The position numbers and the translations under genes are program-made. Of a DNA stretch of 64,000 nt, positions 60,405 to 64,000 are shown piece after piece. Below the pieces are notes generated by a model, which was not told where the DNA came from, searched no databases, and saw nothing but the letters and a program-made list of their open reading frames with translations. The stretch's first letter is position 1. Every line of letters starts with the position of its first letter. This stretch comes from Pseudolabrys sp. FHR47 (GTDB lineage Bacteria > Pseudomonadota > Alphaproteobacteria > Rhizobiales > Xanthobacteraceae), in assembly GCF_005153485.1 (NCBI RefSeq), contig NZ_CP039740.1:2917001-2981000 (forward strand). Direction: 5' to 3'.

Positions 60405-62461
60405 GGCTTGCGCTCCAGGATGAGATTGCCGAAGGCGTCGACCCGACCGCTGAGATCGGGATCGATGAAAATTGTGGCGTCCGGCTGCTCCAGCACCGCT
60501 GGACCTTCGATCACCGCCCCGACCGGCAGATCGAGACGAGACCAGACCCGGGCATCATGCCAACGGCCGCCATGGAAGACCGGGCGCGACCCTTTTGCCG
60601 CCTTGTCGCGCGAAGCGTCCGCACCCGGCGCGAATGCCGACAGATCGAAAGCCGGACGCCGGCCGATCGCGGCGGTACGCAACGACACGATTCGCGTTGG
60701 AATACCCGGCAACAAGCGGCCGAACGCAGCTTCATAGGTCTTATCGAAAGCGGCACGAATAATGGCGTCGGATATGCCGGTGCCGTCCGCCGTCAACGTC
60801 ACCGATAGCGGCACAGCCACCGTGTGCGTCTGACCGAGATAGTGCATATCAAGTTCGAACAGCACGTCGATCCGTTCGACCGCGATGCCGGCCGCGTCCA
60901 CGACCGCTTTTGCTTCTTCACCCGCTGTCAGCATGCGCCGATCAAGCGTGGCAAGGTCGAGACCATCGACCATGAGATTAAGCGTCTGCACCTGATCGTG
61001 GCGCAGATCGGCGATGACGCATCCCAGTGCCGAGGTCACGCCCGGAAACCGAGGCACCAAGGCGCCTTTAAGTCCGATCTCCTTCAGCAGCGCGCTGGCA
61101 TGCAGCGCCCCGCCCCCGCCGAACGGCATGGCGACGAACTTCGCCGGGTCGTGGCCACGCTCGATCGACACCAGACGGATGGCGCCGGCCATGCGCGCAT
61201 CGGCGACGCGAACGATGGCTTCGGCCGCGGCCATGACGTCGATCTTCAGCGGCTCGGCCACATGCCTGGCGATGGCTTGCTTGGCCGCCTCGACATCGAG
61301 CGAGTCGAGTTTGCCGCCGATCGGGCGCGCAGCATTGATGCGGCCCAGCACGACATGAGCGTCGGTCAAGGTCGGACGATCGTTGCCTTGCCCATAGCAC
61401 ACCGGCCCCGGCACCGAACCGGCGCTCTCCGGACCGACCTGCAACAGGCCGCCGCGGTCGACCCAGGCGATCGAGCCGCCGCCCGCGCCGATGGTGGTGA
61501 TCTCTATCATCGGCGTGCGGATCACCATGCCGAAATCGATCGTGGTTTGCGCCGCCAGCGACGGCTTGCCGCCGGCCACCACGGACACGTCGAACGACGT
61601 GCCGCCGAGATCGCCGGTAATAATGTTCTCGTATCCCGCCGCGCGCGCGATTGCGGCCGCGGCGATGACGCCGGCCGCCGGCCCCGACAAAGCCGTGCGC
61701 ACCGGCAGGCGGCGTGCGGTTCTGGTCGACATGACGCCGCCATTCGACTGCACGATATGGAACGTGCCCTTGAAGTCGTTGGCGGCGAGTGCCTGCTCCA
61801 GCCGCTCGAGATAAGCAGCGATACCGGGCTGCAGATAGGCGTTGAGGCCGGTGGTCGAGGCACGTTCGAACTCGCGGATCTCCGGCAGCACCTGATGCGA
61901 GGCCGAGACATGTTCGTTGTGCCAGACGGCTTTCGCGGCCTCGAATGCCTTTCTCTCGTTCTCGGCATTGACATAGGCGTTGATGAAGATGATGGCCAGC
62001 GCTTGCGCCCCGCCCGCTTTCAGCTTTTCCGCCGCCTCTCGCACCGCCGCGACGTCGACAGGCTTGCGCACCGTTCCGTCGGCAAGGATACGTTCGTCCA
62101 CTTCCAGACGCAGATCGCGATCGGCAATCGGCGTGAAGTCGCCCCACAGGCCCCAGGTCTGCCGGCGGTCCCGGCGGCGCATCTCCAGCACGTCACGGAA
62201 GCCGCGTGTGGTGATGACGCCGACCCGCGTGCCCTTGCGCTCCAGCAGCATATTGGTGCCGACGGTGGTGCCGTGGACAATGGAATCGAAGCTGCGCACG
62301 TCGCCGAGCGCTTCGAGACCCTGCATAAAGCCGGCTGCCTCATTGCCACGGTTCGACGGCACCTTGGCCGTGCGGAACGCGCGCGCGGTTTCGTCGAACA
62401 GAAACAGATCCGTGAAGGTGCCACCCACGTCGACGCCGACGATCGGTTTACGCGCGCTCAT
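60401..62461 (-). CDS. Hydantoinase/oxoprolinase subunit A (HyuA)
   Basis: A 686-residue ATP-dependent amidohydrolase subunit. It begins VGVDVGGTFTDLFLFDE, the phosphate-binding motif of HyuA. NLGGTSFD-like GDLGGTSFDVSV and FGGGGALHA are also conserved. It works with subunit B, encoded just upstream. Family members act on N-methylhydantoin, 5-oxoproline or acetophenone. The partners (hydrolase and flavoprotein) do not decide the substrate. Confidence 0.92.
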   Translation of the reverse strand: MSARKPIVGVDVGGTFTDLFLFDETARAFRTAKVPSNRGNEAAGFMQGLEALGDVRSFDSIVHGTTVGTNMLLERKGTRVGVITTRGFRDVLEMRRRDRRQTWGLWGDFTPIADRDLRLEVDERILADGTVRKPVDVAAVREAAEKLKAGGAQALAIIFINAYVNAENERKAFEAAKAVWHNEHVSASHQVLPEIREFERASTTGLNAYLQPGIAAYLERLEQALAANDFKGTFHIVQSNGGVMSTRTARRLPVRTALSGPAAGVIAAAAIARAAGYENIITGDLGGTSFDVSVVAGGKPSLAAQTTIDFGMVIRTPMIEITTIGAGGGSIAWVDRGGLLQVGPESAGSVPGPVCYGQGNDRPTLTDAHVVLGRINAARPIGGKLDSLDVEAAKQAIARHVAEPLKIDVMAAAEAIVRVADARMAGAIRLVSIERGHDPAKFVAMPFGGGGALHASALLKEIGLKGALVPRFPGVTSALGCVIADLRHDQVQTLNLMVDGLDLATLDRRMLTAGEEAKAVVDAAGIAVERIDVLFELDMHYLGQTHTVAVPLSVTLTADGTGISDAIIRAAFDKTYEAAFGRLLPGIPTRIVSLRTAAIGRRPAFDLSAFAPGADASRDKAAKGSRPVFHGGRWHDARVWSRLDLPVGAVIEGPAVLEQPDATIFIDPDLSGRVDAFGNLILERKP

Positions 62462-64000
62462 GGCTTGGCTCCCTTGCGGAGAGCTTGCGTTCCGGCTTCA
62501 TCGACCGCGCCATTCCCAGTCAGAGCGACGCCGTACTTCTCGCGCGCGACCTCCCGCGACACGTAACCCAGCGCAACGTCCCGCGCAACGCGCGACGCTT
62601 CCCGCGTCATCGGATCGCCAAAGCCGCCGCCTCCCGGCGTCTCCAGCCTCACGCGCTGGCCCTGTTTGATGCGAACATCCGTGATCTTCGACACAAGTTC
62701 GGGCGACTTCTCGCTATTGTCGGTCTGGTAGAAGAAGCGATTGAGCGCCGCTTGCCCGCCGCCGTTGACGCCGAACGGCGCAAACTTTCCGCGCTCACCG
62801 AGCAAAAAAACATCGGTGTCACCCTCATTGAGCGCTTCTATTTCATAGACGGCGCCGAGACCGCCACGATGACGGCCAGGTCCGGCCGAATCCGGGCGCA
62901 AGGCCCATTGCGTGAACATGATCGGATAGAGCGACTCCAGAATTTCCGCCGGCGGAATCGTGGCGGTCGAAATCGGATTGTTGCCGTGATTGAGGCCGTC
63001 GCCTTCCGGATTGCCGCCGAGGCCGCCGCCGAAGAAGCAGAACATCACCCAGCGCGCACCGTGTTGACGCCAGCCGGCGAGCGACAGCGCGTTGATGGTC
63101 GCATAGGGGCTGCCATTGGCGCGTTCGGGCGCCGCCTTGGCGAAGGCGCCGAACACGGTGTCGATCACACGCAAAATAGTTTCAGTATAGCCACCAACCG
63201 GCTTTGGCGCCTTGACGCCGAGCAATGTCGTGTCGGGGATGACGAATTCGATCGGCGCCAGACAGCCGGCATTGGCGGGGACGTCGGTGAAGAGATGCTT
63301 GAGCGCAACATAGCAGCAAGCCACCGCCGTCGACCGCGCGATATTGAGCGGCCCCCGGCACGGCGGCGCCGAGCGCGAGAAATCGAGCGTCATGCGGTCG
63401 CCTTTGATCGTCAGATCGAGCGCGATGCGCAACGGCTCGTCGGTGACGCCGTCATTGTCGAGGAAATCGTCATACGAATAGGTGCCGTCCGGCAGCGACG
63501 CGACATTGGCGCGCATCAGCGCCTCGGCGCGGTCCGACAACGCGGTCAGCGCGACGGTCACCGTCTCGTCGCCATATTCATCAAGCAGCACATGAACGCG
63601 TTGTTCGCCAAGCTTCAAGGCGTTGAGCTGGCCGTTGAGGTCGCCCCAATTGGATTGCGGCACGCGCGAATTGGCAGCGAGAATATCGGCTATGTCCTGT
63701 CGGAACACGCCGGCGCTGATCAGCTTCACCGGCGGAATGCGGAAACCTTCCTGGAAGCTTTCGGTCGCCTTGGCGTTGAAATTGCCGGGCACATTGCCTC
63801 CGACATCGAGCCAGTGACCGACCGAGGCGAGCCATGCGAAGACCTTGCCGTCGCGCATCACCGGACGGACGAGCCGGAAATCGTTGAGATGCGTGCCGCC
63901 GTCATACGGATCGTTGAAGAGGTACGTGTCGCCCTCTTCAAGACCGCCTTGCGCGGTGACCTTATCGATCACCGCTTTCACGGCGAAGGCCATGGCGCCG
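62458..64000 (-). CDS. Hydantoinase/oxoprolinase subunit B (HyuB), cut by window end
   Basis: A frame of at least 511 residues that is still open at 64000; the usual first 50-70 residues are missing. Diagnostic segments are GDTYLFNDPYDGGTHLNDF, the glycine-rich core FFGGGLGGNPEGDG, GGLGAVYEIE and the C-terminal TPGGGGFGDP. It overlaps HyuA by four bases. It is the upstream gene of the operon hyuB-hyuA-hydrolase-flavoprotein. Confidence 0.93.
   Translation of the reverse strand, partial: GAMAFAVKAVIDKVTAQGGLEEGDTYLFNDPYDGGTHLNDFRLVRPVMRDGKVFAWLASVGHWLDVGGNVPGNFNAKATESFQEGFRIPPVKLISAGVFRQDIADILAANSRVPQSNWGDLNGQLNALKLGEQRVHVLLDEYGDETVTVALTALSDRAEALMRANVASLPDGTYSYDDFLDNDGVTDEPLRIALDLTIKGDRMTLDFSRSAPPCRGPLNIARSTAVACCYVALKHLFTDVPANAGCLAPIEFVIPDTTLLGVKAPKPVGGYTETILRVIDTVFGAFAKAAPERANGSPYATINALSLAGWRQHGARWVMFCFFGGGLGGNPEGDGLNHGNNPISTATIPPAEILESLYPIMFTQWALRPDSAGPGRHRGGLGAVYEIEALNEGDTDVFLLGERGKFAPFGVNGGGQAALNRFFYQTDNSEKSPELVSKITDVRIKQGQRVRLETPGGGGFGDPMTREASRVARDVALGYVSREVAREKYGVALTGNGAVDEAGTQALRKGAKP

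Overview
The window is high-GC DNA with dense, mostly intact genes. Gene content and neighbourhoods point to an alphaproteobacterium of the order Hyphomicrobiales (Rhizobiales), probably close to Xanthobacteraceae/Nitrobacteraceae. Supporting features are DUF2865, DUF2059, DUF1289 and the TIGR02281-type aspartic protease, class II DAHP synthase, a PleC/DivJ-like kinase, and TakP-type TRAP binding proteins. This placement is an inference from content; no marker comparison was possible. No rRNA, tRNA or CRISPR array was recognised.

Layout. 1-4481 (minus): flagellar motor genes motA-motB, then two tandem kup potassium transporters, the second cut by the window edge. 4720-7322 (plus): methylmalonate-semialdehyde dehydrogenase, a small lipoprotein and a glutathione transferase. 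7326-12313 (minus): an Atm1-type ABC exporter, the phosphatidylethanolamine pair psd-pssA, and a UreE-like protein with a histidine tail; a 637-bp non-coding stretch full of hairpins separates psd from pssA. 12400-18422: LOG phosphoribohydrolase, a VOC protein, citramalate synthase preceded by two mini membrane ORFs, a GNAT, a GFA protein, cysS (with a low-GC internal segment) and a small secreted protein. 18508-24662: a hybrid histidine kinase, DoxX, MarR, maleylacetoacetate isomerase, an EamA exporter and a DUF2865 protein. 24778-30815 (minus): nadE, class II DAHP synthase, glutathione reductase, a DUF2059 protein and rpiA. 30981-33540 (plus): gph, a PEGA lipoprotein and moaA. 33782-40068: TRAP permeases DctQ-DctM, facing three tandem paralogous TakP-like binding proteins across a shared terminator. 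40256-49176: Mrp ATPase, a beta-hydroxyacid dehydrogenase, an MBL hydrolase, a GST, a PleC/DivJ-like kinase, DUF1289, an aspartic protease, a TauE/SafE permease and dusA.

The most interesting region is 49073-58257. The 5' end of dusA is an established integration site for a family of tyrosine recombinases. A 22-bp sequence inside the dusA start region (49073-49094) recurs in the same orientation at 58236-58257, where it lies in a second, truncated dusA 5' end including its upstream region. The roughly 9.2 kb between looks like a genomic island inserted at dusA. It carries a NrtA/SsuABC-type transporter, an FAD-dependent ferredoxin-type reductase, a two-domain rhodanese, an acyl-CoA-dehydrogenase-like flavoprotein, an OsmC protein, a divergent TetR regulator with a perfect 16-bp palindrome upstream, a cyanase gene (cynS) reduced to its two ends by an in-frame deletion, and a broken livF. 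No integrase was seen, so the island appears to be decaying and immobile.

58399-64000 (minus) is a tightly overlapping catabolic operon: hydantoinase/oxoprolinase B (cut by the window edge), hydantoinase A, an isochorismatase-fold hydrolase that lacks its catalytic cysteine, and a fumarate-reductase-like flavoprotein.
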